Positions 52,440-60,786 of a stretch of 64,000 nucleotides of DNA are shown one piece after another. The position numbers and the translations under genes are program-made. The notes under the pieces were generated by a model. The model ran no database searches. It worked only from the letters and a program-made list of their open reading frames with translations, and was not told the origin of the DNA. The stretch's first letter is position 1; every line of letters begins with the position of its first letter. This DNA comes from Telluria aromaticivorans. GTDB taxonomy: Bacteria; Pseudomonadota; Gammaproteobacteria; Burkholderiales; Burkholderiaceae_D. Location of the stretch: NCBI RefSeq assembly GCF_013003915.1, contig NZ_JABAIV010000002.1:186001-250000 (forward strand). The letters run 5' to 3'.

Positions 52440-53249
52440 TCAGGACCCGAAATGTGCGCTGCCTCCCCGGCCCATCGCGTGCAGCGCGAACTTGCCCGCC
52501 AGCTGGCGGAAGGCAACCGATGCACCCGCAAGCGGGAAGGCATCGACCACGGCGCGGCCAAGGCGTGCGGCGCGCTGCAGGTATTCGTCGGCCGGTACCG
52601 AGCCCATCGAGTTCAGCGTCACTGCCAGGTAGCGTGTTGCCGCAGTAGACATATTATCGTATACAACCTTGGCTTCCGCCTCTGTCGCACCGGTAACCAG
52701 GATGCCGAAGGGACGGCGGCCGAGCTGGTGCGACAAATGCTTGATCAATGCGTAGGCATTCGTGATCGAGGCGGCCGAGGTGCCGACCTGCACCACGATC
52801 TCGGAACTGGCCATCAGCGGCAGCGGCAATTCGCCGTCCTGGCCGAGTTCGGCGTCCACCATCACGATGCCGGCCTGCTTGACCAGCACGTCGAAAGTCT
52901 TGGCCAGGCGGCGCGTATCTTCGGCGCGCTGCGAGGTGCCGAGCGAGGCCACCGAGAAGCCCTGCGGCACCGCGTGCAGCACCTGGTTCAGTCCGCATTC
53001 CTGGCGCGCCACATTGGCCAGCGAGGCCGCGCGGCTGATGCCGAGGCGGCGGGCCACGCCATATTCGCGATCGCAGGCGTCGACGATCAGCACGTCATTG
53101 CCGGTCTGGGCCAGCGAGGCGCCCAGGTTGACCAGCATGGCGCCCTTGTCGTCTTCGGGGGTGGCGGAAAGGAAGGTGACGATGCGCGGGCGCGGGCCCT
53201 GCAGCATCCGGCGCAGGCCTTCGGCCTGGTCGAAATCGAAACTAGCCAA
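52440..53249 (-). CDS. flhG: Flagellar number regulator FlhG (FleN) with a degenerate P-loop
   Basis: MinD-like partner of FlhF that limits flagellar number. TTG at 53249 (begins LASFDFDQAEGLRRML) lies inside the flhF stop overlap with GAGGTG upstream, giving 269 residues. The Walker A position reads SATPEDDKGAMLVNLG instead of the usual deviant SGKGGVGKT-type loop, so the Gly-rich loop and the paired Lys/Thr are lost. The Walker A' region VLIVDACDREYGV and strand GIVMVDAELG are partly kept. The N-terminal FDFDQAEGLRRML matches the FlhG segment that activates FlhF GTPase. It may bind FlhF without ATP cycling (inference). Confidence 0.88.
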   Translation of the reverse strand: MASFDFDQAEGLRRMLQGPRPRIVTFLSATPEDDKGAMLVNLGASLAQTGNDVLIVDACDREYGVARRLGISRAASLANVARQECGLNQVLHAVPQGFSVASLGTSQRAEDTRRLAKTFDVLVKQAGIVMVDAELGQDGELPLPLMASSEIVVQVGTSAASITNAYALIKHLSHQLGRRPFGILVTGATEAEAKVVYDNMSTAATRYLAVTLNSMGSVPADEYLQRAARLGRAVVDAFPLAGASVAFRQLAGKFALHAMGRGGSAHFGS

Positions 53250-54723
53250 GGGACACCTCGCGCAGGCTGCGGTCGTTGTGCAGGTTGCCCGCATTGGCGC
53301 CGGCGGCGGCCATCATCAGCGGCAGGTCGGCATCGGAGAAGCCGTTGCCGGCGCCCTTGCTGCGGAAGGCACGGTCGACCAGCATGGCGCGGTCGGCCAG
53401 GTGCAGGTCTTCCGGCACGCGCTGGCCGTTCGAGATGTAGTGCAGGTTCAGCTTCTGGCGGATGACGACGTCGAGCACGTTGCCGATCGCGGCGGCTTCG
53501 TCGAGCTTGGTCATGATGCAGCCGGCCAGGCCGCTGCCCTGGTAGGCGCGCACCACTTCGTTCAGGGTCTCGTTGGTCGAGGTCGCGTTCAGGCACAGCA
53601 GGCGCTTCACGTCGGCGCCGGATTCGCTCAGCATGGCCACTTGTTCCGTCACCATCTGGTCGCGCTGCGACATGCCGATGGTGTCGATCAGCACGGTGTG
53701 CTTGTTCTTGAGTTCTTTCAGTGCGATGCGCAGGTCGGCTTCATCCTTCACCGAGTGCACCATCACGCCCAGGATCTTGCCGTAGATGCGCAGCTGCTCG
53801 TGGCCGCCGATACGGTAGGCATCGGTGGTGATCAGGGCCAGCTTGTCGGCGCCGTGACGCATCACGCAGCGCGCTGCTAATTTTGCGGTGGTGGTGGTCT
53901 TGCCGACGCCGGTCGGGCCGACCAGGGCGAACACGCCGCCACGCGACAGCAGGTCGTCTTCGTTGGCGATGGTGGTCAGGTTACGGGCCAGCACGGTCTT
54001 GATCCAGCGCAGCGCTTCGGCGGCATCCTTGGTGGCCGGCATCTTGTCGATCAGGTAGCGCGCCAGCGTCGCAGAGAAACCGGCAGCCAGCATCTCGCGC
54101 AGCACGGCGTTCTTCTGCGGCTCGCGCTGCGAGCTGGCGTTCCACGACAGCTCGGCCAGCTGGGTTTCCATCATGCCGCGCATGGCGCGGATCTCGCTCA
54201 TCATGCCGCTCATTTCAAGCGTGGCCGATTCCTTGGCCTGGGCAATGGCGGCGCTCATCATCGAGCTCATGGCAGCCATGTCGATCGTGGCTTCCTGGGC
54301 CGGGGCGCGGCGGTTGGCATAGGTCGGCGGGATTTCTTCGGCGGCCGGCGCTGCGCGGCGTTCCACATAGGGCCGGGCCACGCTTGGCTGGCCGGCGAAC
54401 GGGTCCATCTGCGGCTGCGGTGCGGTGGCGCGCGGTGCGGGCTGGCGTGGTTCAGGGGCGGTAAAGGCAGGAGCGAAGGCGGCCGGGGCGCGGGCGAAGG
54501 CCGGTTCCGGGTCGAAATCGTTGTCGAAGGCGCCAAACTGCGGCGTTGATTCTTCGATGCTCGGGGCGGACAGCGAAGCGACGTCGTCGTTGTCCAGCGC
54601 CAGGATCTCGACCACGCCGTCGACCGGGCGGTTGGAGAGGATGACTGCGTCAGGGCCGAGCGCCTCGCGCACCTTGCGCAAGGCGTCACGGGAGGTAGCC
54701 GCTGTAAATTTCTTCACGTTCAT
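53242..54723 (-). CDS. flhF: Flagellar SRP-like GTPase FlhF
   Basis: Marks the cell pole for flagellar assembly. The 493-residue protein begins MNVKKFTAATSRDALRKVRE at 54723 (GGAG seven bases upstream). A B domain of about 200 residues with many Pro and Ala precedes the NG domain. The G1 loop VGPTGVGKTTTTAKLA lies near 266, followed by ITTDAYRIGGHEQLRIYGKI, VLIDTIGMSQRD and CIMTKLDEAAAIGNVL. Its stop overlaps the flhG start by eight bases. A repeat locus lies between it and flhA. Confidence 0.97.
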   Translation of the reverse strand: MNVKKFTAATSRDALRKVREALGPDAVILSNRPVDGVVEILALDNDDVASLSAPSIEESTPQFGAFDNDFDPEPAFARAPAAFAPAFTAPEPRQPAPRATAPQPQMDPFAGQPSVARPYVERRAAPAAEEIPPTYANRRAPAQEATIDMAAMSSMMSAAIAQAKESATLEMSGMMSEIRAMRGMMETQLAELSWNASSQREPQKNAVLREMLAAGFSATLARYLIDKMPATKDAAEALRWIKTVLARNLTTIANEDDLLSRGGVFALVGPTGVGKTTTTAKLAARCVMRHGADKLALITTDAYRIGGHEQLRIYGKILGVMVHSVKDEADLRIALKELKNKHTVLIDTIGMSQRDQMVTEQVAMLSESGADVKRLLCLNATSTNETLNEVVRAYQGSGLAGCIMTKLDEAAAIGNVLDVVIRQKLNLHYISNGQRVPEDLHLADRAMLVDRAFRSKGAGNGFSDADLPLMMAAAGANAGNLHNDRSLREVSLG

Positions 54724-54871
54724 CGTTGTTCTCCGCACTTCGCTTGTTTGTTCTATGTCTGCTGCAGGCGAAACCGCCCGTCCATAGGTCACATTATTGG
54801 CGATGCCGTGCGGAAACCATCGGGGGAGAAGGAAGGGGAAAAGGGTCTATTTCAAATGGCATCGCAGATTT

Positions 54872-54999
54872 GTAGGGTGGGCGGGTTCTCCCGCCCACGC
54901 GGTGATAGGTGGACGTGGATATGCCGCGGCGGTGTCGACAACCGTGGACCGCGTGGGCGTAATTCCGGGCACTGCCCGGAATTACCCCGCCCACCCTAC
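54872..54999. repeat. Palindromic repeat pair, copy 8 (flhA-flhF)
   Basis: Left arm GTAGGGTGGGCGGGTTCTCCC to CCACGCGGTGATAG, right arm ACCGCGTGGGCGTAATTCCGGGC with tip GTAATTCCGGGCA-CTGCCCGGAATTAC and end CCCACCCTAC. It nearly fills the flhA-flhF gap within an operon. Confidence 0.85.
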
Positions 55000-55003
55000 A
55001 AAA

Positions 55004-57124
55004 TCACATCGGCACACCCACCAAACTGGTCACCCGAATCGTCTTGGTCTCCGGAATCTCGTTATGCGACAGCACCTTCAGCTGCGGCACCGCGCGGCGC
55101 AGGAAACGCGACAACAGCACGCGCAGTGGCGCCGGCACCAGCAGCACCGGGGAGAGGCCAAGCTCTTCCTGCTGCTGGGCCGCATTCGCCGCCTGCTGGG
55201 CGATGGTGTCGGCCAGGCCCGGTTCGATGCCGGCGCCCTCGCCGCCCGTGCCCATGGCCTGCATCAGCAGCCGCTCGAGGCGGTTGTCGAGGGTCATGAC
55301 CGACAGCTCGTTCATGCCCGGGAACAGCTGCTGCACGATGGCGCGGCCCAGCGCCACCCGCACCATCGCGGTCAGCTCGTTCGGGTCTTGCGTCTGCGTC
55401 GCATATTCCGACAGCGCCTCGATGATGGTGCGCATGTCGCGGATGTGGACGCCTTCCTGCAGCAGGTTCTGCAGCACTTTCTGCAGGGTCGACAGCGAGA
55501 CGACCTTCGGCACCAGGTCTTCCACCAGCTTCGGGGTTTCCTTGCCCAGGTGGTCGAGCAGCGCCTGCACTTCCATGCGGCCCAGCAGCTCCGAGGCGTG
55601 GGTCGTGATCAGGTGGTTCAGGTGGGTTGCCACCACGGTGCCGGCGTCGACCACGGTATAGCCCATGCTCTGCGCTTCGTCGCGCAGGGTGGCGTCGATC
55701 CAGGTGGCCGGCAGGCCGAAAGCCGGGTCGACCGTCACGATGCCGGGCAGCGTGCCGCTGGCCATGCCCGGGTTGATCGCCAGGAACTGGCCGTTCATCG
55801 CCTCGCCGGTGCCCACTTCCACGCCCTTGAGCGTGATGCGGTAGGCCGAGGGCTTGAGTTCCAGGTTGTCGCGGATGTGCACCGGCGGCGCCAGGAAGCC
55901 GACTTCCTGGGCGAATTTCTTGCGGATGCCCTTGATACGCTTGAGCAGCTCGCCGCCCTGGGTCTTGTCGACCAGCGGGATCAGGCGGTAGCCCACTTCC
56001 AGGCCGAGGGTGTCTACCGCCATGACGTCCTGCCAGGTCGCTTCTTCCGATTCGCTTGGCGCCGCTGCACCGCCGGCGGCGCCGGCAGCAGCTGCCTCGG
56101 CTGCCGCGGCCGCTTCCTGGGCCGGCGCCTCCTTGCGGCGCTTGGCGATCATATAGCCGCCGCCGACCAGGGCGCCGCCCAGCAGCAGGAACACCAGGTT
56201 CGGCATGCCCGGGATCAGGCCCAGCGCCAGGATGATGCCGCCGGTGATGTACAGGGCTTCCGGGCGGGCGAACAGCTGGGTGGTGAGCTGGGTGCTGATA
56301 TCGTCGTCGTTGGCCACGCGCGAGACCACCATACCGGCCGCGATCGAGATGATCAGCGACGGCAGCTGGGCCACCAGGCCGTCACCGATGGCCAGCAGGG
56401 TGTAGACCTCGGCCGCTTTGCCGAAGGCCATGTCGTGCTGCACCATACCGATGATCAGGCCACCGACAATGTTGATGACGGTGATCATGATGCCGGCGAC
56501 GGCGTCACCCTTGACGTACTTCGAGGCACCGTCCATCGCGCCGTAGAATTCCGCTTCCTGGGACACTTCGCTGCGGCGCTTGCGGGCGTCGGCTTCGCCG
56601 ATCAGGCCCGCATTCAGGTCGGCGTCGATCGCCATCTGCTTGCCCGGCATCGCGTCCAGGGCAAAGCGCGCGCCGACTTCGGCGATACGGCCCGCACCCT
56701 TGGTCACCACCGAGAAGTTAATGATGGTCAGGATGACGAACACCACGATACCGACCGTGTAGTTACCGCCGATCAGGAAGTGGCCAAAGGCCTCGATGAC
56801 CTTGCCGGCGGCGGCGCCACCGGTATGGCCTTCGGTCAGCACGATACGAGTCGAGGCCACGTTGAGCGACAGGCGCAACATCGTGGAGACCAGCAGGATG
56901 GCCGGGAAGGCCATGAAATCGAGCGGCTTGACCGTGTACAGCGCAGTCAGCAGGACGATGACCGACAGCGCGATGTTAAAGCTGAAGAACACATCGAGGA
57001 TGAAGGCCGGCAGCGGCAGGATCATCATCGCCAGCAGGACGATGATGAGCAGCGGCGCGGCCAGCGCGTTGCCGCCCCTGGCGCCGAGGCCGTTCATCCA
57101 TGCTGGCAGTCTGATGCTGTTCAT
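55004..57124 (-). CDS. flhA: Flagellar export gate protein FlhA
   Basis: Largest export-gate subunit, 706 residues. The N-terminal half has about eight membrane helices, with signatures FFSFNIALSVIVLLTALYTV, PAILLVSTMLRLSLNVASTR and the FHIPEP-like KGAGRIAEVGARFALDAMPG. The cytoplasmic half has LGLEVGYRLIPLVDKTQGGE and RVALGRAIVQQLFPG. The C-terminus VLSHNEIPETKTIRVTSLVG is typical. Its start overlaps the flhB stop by one base. Confidence 0.98.
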   Translation of the reverse strand: MNSIRLPAWMNGLGARGGNALAAPLLIIVLLAMMILPLPAFILDVFFSFNIALSVIVLLTALYTVKPLDFMAFPAILLVSTMLRLSLNVASTRIVLTEGHTGGAAAGKVIEAFGHFLIGGNYTVGIVVFVILTIINFSVVTKGAGRIAEVGARFALDAMPGKQMAIDADLNAGLIGEADARKRRSEVSQEAEFYGAMDGASKYVKGDAVAGIMITVINIVGGLIIGMVQHDMAFGKAAEVYTLLAIGDGLVAQLPSLIISIAAGMVVSRVANDDDISTQLTTQLFARPEALYITGGIILALGLIPGMPNLVFLLLGGALVGGGYMIAKRRKEAPAQEAAAAAEAAAAGAAGGAAAPSESEEATWQDVMAVDTLGLEVGYRLIPLVDKTQGGELLKRIKGIRKKFAQEVGFLAPPVHIRDNLELKPSAYRITLKGVEVGTGEAMNGQFLAINPGMASGTLPGIVTVDPAFGLPATWIDATLRDEAQSMGYTVVDAGTVVATHLNHLITTHASELLGRMEVQALLDHLGKETPKLVEDLVPKVVSLSTLQKVLQNLLQEGVHIRDMRTIIEALSEYATQTQDPNELTAMVRVALGRAIVQQLFPGMNELSVMTLDNRLERLLMQAMGTGGEGAGIEPGLADTIAQQAANAAQQQEELGLSPVLLVPAPLRVLLSRFLRRAVPQLKVLSHNEIPETKTIRVTSLVGVPM

Positions 57125-58302
57125 TAGTGCGTTGCTCCGTTATTGAGGCTGCCCGGACCCTTGTAGGCCGGATCGTTCGGGTCCATCTCTGCCGGCACCG
57201 CCAGTCTGGTCGGTCGATCCGGGTAATCGCCATCGCCAGTCTTGTAGGCGCGCAGCTGGTAGACATAGGCCAGCACTTCGGCAACGGCCGAGAACAGCTT
57301 TTCCGGGATCTCTTCGTCGATGTCGGTGTGCTTGTATAACGCACGGGCCAGGGCCGGGGCTTCCAGCAGGGTCACCTTGTGCTCGGCGCCGAGTTCGCGG
57401 ATCTTGGCGGCGACATCGTCGATACCCTTGGCCACCACGCGCGGCGCGCCCTTCTGGCCATCGGCATACTTCAGCGCTACCGCATAGTGGGTCGGGTTAG
57501 TGACGATCACATCAGCAGTAGGCACATTCTGCATCATGCGGCCGCGTGCCATTTCGCGCTGGAGCTGGCGAATCCTGCCCTTCATCTGCGGATTGCCGTC
57601 CGATTCCTTGGATTCCTGGATCATTTCCTGGCGCGTCATCTTGAGCTTGTCGTTGTAGTGCCACAGCTGCCATGGGCCGTCGATGGCCGCGATCACGCCC
57701 AGCGCGCCGACGATGAACAGGAAGGCTTTGCCCATCAGCTCGCCCACGTGGGCGCTGCCGGCATTCAGCGGCTCGACCGCCAGGCCGAGCACCGCTTCCT
57801 TCTGGCCCATGATGACGACCCAGGCCACGGATCCGACCACCACGGTCTTGGCGATGGCCTTGAGCAGCTCGATCAGTGCATTGGTGGAGAACATGTTGCC
57901 GATGCCTTTGATCGGGTTCAGCTTCATGAAATTCGGCATGAACGCCTTGGACGAGAACAGCCAGCCGCCAATCAAGAGCGGCGAGGCCAGCGCGACCAGC
58001 ATGATCAGGCCGGCGAGCGGCAGACAGGCGATCAGGACGCCCACGAGGTCGTTCGTGATGCGTTCGATCAGGATATTCGGGTTGTAGACCTGCTCGCGGC
58101 TCAGTGACAGGCCGGAATGCAGGGTCTCGCCGAGCTTGCCGGCAAGGGTGCCGCCGGTCGCGTACAGGCCGGCGCCGGCGGTCATCAGGACGGTGAAGGT
58201 AGCCAGTTCGCGCGAGCGGGGAACGTCGCCATCCTCACGGGCTTTCTCGAGCCTCCTGGGTGACGCTGGTTCGGTCTTCTCTGCATCGCTGTCTTCCGAC
58301 AT
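57124..58302 (-). CDS. flhB: Flagellar export switch protein FlhB
   Basis: Substrate-specificity switch of the export gate, 392 residues. The N-terminus SEDSDAEKTEPASPRRLEKA REDG-type motif is diagnostic. Four membrane helices follow, then the cytoplasmic domain with the autocleavage site VTNPTHYAVALKYADG (cut between N and P). The C-terminus past about 355 is an extra polar tail (YPDRPTRLAVPAEMDPNDPA). It is the first gene of the flhBAFG-fliA-motCD run. Confidence 0.98.
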   Translation of the reverse strand: MSEDSDAEKTEPASPRRLEKAREDGDVPRSRELATFTVLMTAGAGLYATGGTLAGKLGETLHSGLSLSREQVYNPNILIERITNDLVGVLIACLPLAGLIMLVALASPLLIGGWLFSSKAFMPNFMKLNPIKGIGNMFSTNALIELLKAIAKTVVVGSVAWVVIMGQKEAVLGLAVEPLNAGSAHVGELMGKAFLFIVGALGVIAAIDGPWQLWHYNDKLKMTRQEMIQESKESDGNPQMKGRIRQLQREMARGRMMQNVPTADVIVTNPTHYAVALKYADGQKGAPRVVAKGIDDVAAKIRELGAEHKVTLLEAPALARALYKHTDIDEEIPEKLFSAVAEVLAYVYQLRAYKTGDGDYPDRPTRLAVPAEMDPNDPAYKGPGSLNNGATH

Positions 58303-58471
58303 CCACTGCTCCTGTTAATTACTACCAAGAACAGGATTATCGCAGGTGTTGCCGTACGGCTAGAAGCGAAACAGGGTGGGAAAGGCCCTCTATTTGCTGT
58401 TATGTGCGTGGAAGCTACTCAGCAGTAAGTTGGACGGGGACAGACAATTGTCGAGACGGCAATAAATTCTC

Positions 58472-58948
58472 TCACCCGGGCTCGTCCCGGGCCTGGCTGC
58501 CGCAGCCCCGCGGCCCTTCACGCTCCTGCGCGCGCTGGTAGCTGCTCTCGAAAATCGACGCCGTCACCACGGCCAGGTCGCAGTCGCCATAATCGATGAT
58601 GACGTCGCCAGCGTCCGCGCGCAGGGTGCCGCGCCCGCCGGACAATTCAATCTCGATGCTCGCGCTGCTGCGCCAGGCCCATACTGCCTTGTGGCGTTTG
58701 ACATACGAGCCGTTATCACCCGCCTGCAGTGGCGCGACCGGATCGTAGGAGGCGAAAAAGCGTGCCCGCGGGACCGGCCAGCGCTCTTTTTCAATGCCTG
58801 ACAATATGGCATCCCCGGCCTGGTAGCGCACCTCGCCCTCACGGGTCGTGACCCTGCCGTCCCGCCCGGCGAACTCGACGGTAACCGGCAGCGGGCGCTT
58901 CACGGCGAGGAAGGCCCCCGGCTGGCTGGCGATGTCGAACGCGCTCAT
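58472..58948 (-). CDS. Tandem PGDYG-like domain protein
   Basis: A 158-residue cytoplasmic protein made of two similar halves. Half 1 runs AVKRPLPVTVEFAGRDGRVT, YQAGDAILSGIEKERWPVPR, ARFFASYDPV; half 2 runs VKRHKAVWAWRSSASIEIEL, LRADAGDVIIDYGDCDLAVV, ASIFESSYQRA. Both show the K-x-V core, GD-x-I/V strand and F-x-SY end of PGDYG-type domains, which sit with nucleotide-dependent conflict genes in other bacteria. The ATG at 58948 overlaps the upstream gene's stop (ATGA), so it is the last gene of a three-gene operon. Function unknown. Confidence 0.7.
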   Translation of the reverse strand: MSAFDIASQPGAFLAVKRPLPVTVEFAGRDGRVTTREGEVRYQAGDAILSGIEKERWPVPRARFFASYDPVAPLQAGDNGSYVKRHKAVWAWRSSASIEIELSGGRGTLRADAGDVIIDYGDCDLAVVTASIFESSYQRAQEREGPRGCGSQARDEPG

Positions 58949-60786
58949 ACCAGCTCGAGCGGCTGGTCGGCCATCAGCTCGGCCCATGCATCGTGCTCGG
59001 CATACATGGTCGCGGCGGCTTGCACGGCAAGGGCGCGCAGGGCCAGCGGATCGCCACTGCCGCGCACCCCTTGGATCAGGCGCTGCAGCATGTCCAGCCG
59101 CTGGCACATGCGTCCCGAATTCTTGGCGAGGCGCTGCAATTCCGCCTTGGACGCAATCCCGTGCATGGCGGCGGCAAGCGCCGGGAGAAATGCGGTCAGG
59201 AAAAGCGGCCAGCGCGCCCCATGGAGCATATCCGTCGGCAGCAAGGCGCAGTTGGGACGCAGGATGCTGGGCGGTGCATGGCAGTATTCCATGATCATGT
59301 GAAAGCCCACCCACAGCACCACCACGCAGAATACGCATGCGATCGCGTCGCGCAGACGGTGGTGGGTCTGCTCGTAGCGGCCCCTGCTGCGTTGGTGATA
59401 GGTTTTCTGGTCCTCGATCAAGGCATCGAGGCTGTCCACGAGGTCGGGAAACCGCGTCTTGACACAATGCCGGCCCTCCTCGCCCGGTATGCCCGCGTCG
59501 CGCAGCAGCTGGATCACCAGCCAGTGGAAGGGCTTGTCGAGCACCGGCTGCGGCCTGTGGGTGGCGTCGTATTTCCAGACTCCGCGATGCAGCAGCGGCA
59601 GGCTGGCGAGCAGTGGATGTAATAGCGCGCTCAAGCGTAAGGCTTCCGCCGACTGGCGGAAATGGACCCACCGGTCGTGATTGGTCATTTGCCGGTGACG
59701 ATTACCATAGACCGTCAAGCCGATCAGCGCCACCAGCAGCAACTCGAGCAGCGGCCAGGCAGTCCAGGACAGCCAAACTTGTCCCGCCACCGCGGCGAAT
59801 ACCGCCAGGCTGGCCGCCAGGTTGACTACCACGACCTGGTCGCGATGGCTGTACGCCGCATAGGTCGCCGCACGGTCGATCCGGTCGAACCATTCCCAGG
59901 TCGCTGCGCGCAACCGGCTCTGCTCCACCAGTTTGGCCGGCCCGCGCTGCTCTTGCACCGGGCTGAAAAACTTGACCTTCCAATTGCCGAACAGCGTGAG
60001 GAACAGTGTGTAAAACATGCCGTGCCAGGTTGCGCGCCGGCCGGGATCGCCGTAGCGGAGCCGCAGCATCGCATCGATCGCCGCGGTCTTCTCGAGATTC
60101 CAGTAGACAGCGAGCCGTTCCTCCATCCTGGCTCCCAGTGCGGCCGGTTCGACCTGGTCGACGAAGTCGTCGGCGATCCTCCGCACCTGCTCCTCGTCCT
60201 TGCCCAGGGTGGTGACGGCCCACTCGTCGAGTCCCCGGGGCCTGAGGATGTGGATCCCGCCGGCGTCCTCGGCACTGATGTCGATCCATACGATCGGCAT
60301 GTGCCGGCAAATGGCTTCGACCAGGATGCCGTCGCGCTCCGCCGAGTAATCGCTCAGCGGAGCGCCATGGCAGAGCACCACCATCGCATCCGCGTAGCCA
60401 AGCTTGGCTTCGTCGGCGGCGTCCGCGGCGGTATCCGGGGAGGCACAGGTATTTTCCATGAGCAGTGCGACACGGTCCGGAGGCAAGCCGCTCTCGACCC
60501 AGGACGGGGCCAGGACATGCCGTTCGCACCCGTATTTTTTTGCAATCTCTGCCGAGCTGGCATCGATGTCGGCGGCGGCGCCGGTGATGAGCCGCAACTG
60601 CGCGCCTTGCTGCAAGGCCACGTGCAGGAAGCTGCGGATGACCTGGTCGAGCACGCCAAGGACGCGCTTCTTGTGGTCCGCATCGTCGGGTAGCCCGGTA
60701 CCGCGCGCTGCCATCACCCAGACATTGCGGGCTTGCCGCCTGAACGGCGGTGTCGGCTTCTCATCCATCCCTGTACCCGTGCTCAT
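58945..60786 (-). CDS. SLOG plus SLATT-like membrane protein
   Basis: A 613-residue protein. Residues about 20-170 form a Rossmann-like SLOG domain (VWVMAARGTGLPDDADHKKR, LRLITGAAADIDASSAEIAK, YADAMVVLCHG), a fold that binds nucleotide signals. A helical linker leads to two pairs of membrane helices at about 318-361 and 481-542. The first pair is followed by HDRWVHFRQSAEALRLSALL, the helix pattern of SLATT/DUF4231 domains, which are proposed pore formers. It overlaps the genes on either side by four bases. I propose a nucleotide-gated membrane effector (inference from domain logic). Confidence 0.72.
   Translation of the reverse strand: MSTGTGMDEKPTPPFRRQARNVWVMAARGTGLPDDADHKKRVLGVLDQVIRSFLHVALQQGAQLRLITGAAADIDASSAEIAKKYGCERHVLAPSWVESGLPPDRVALLMENTCASPDTAADAADEAKLGYADAMVVLCHGAPLSDYSAERDGILVEAICRHMPIVWIDISAEDAGGIHILRPRGLDEWAVTTLGKDEEQVRRIADDFVDQVEPAALGARMEERLAVYWNLEKTAAIDAMLRLRYGDPGRRATWHGMFYTLFLTLFGNWKVKFFSPVQEQRGPAKLVEQSRLRAATWEWFDRIDRAATYAAYSHRDQVVVVNLAASLAVFAAVAGQVWLSWTAWPLLELLLVALIGLTVYGNRHRQMTNHDRWVHFRQSAEALRLSALLHPLLASLPLLHRGVWKYDATHRPQPVLDKPFHWLVIQLLRDAGIPGEEGRHCVKTRFPDLVDSLDALIEDQKTYHQRSRGRYEQTHHRLRDAIACVFCVVVLWVGFHMIMEYCHAPPSILRPNCALLPTDMLHGARWPLFLTAFLPALAAAMHGIASKAELQRLAKNSGRMCQRLDMLQRLIQGVRGSGDPLALRALAVQAAATMYAEHDAWAELMADQPLELV

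Noticed and set aside
54797..57127. Long + strand ORF of about 776 codons antisense to flhA
   Set aside because: Product is His/Gln/Arg-rich with no domain pattern; a high-GC shadow of the flhA frame. The same applies to 27853-30075, 30153-32411 and 42086-44470.
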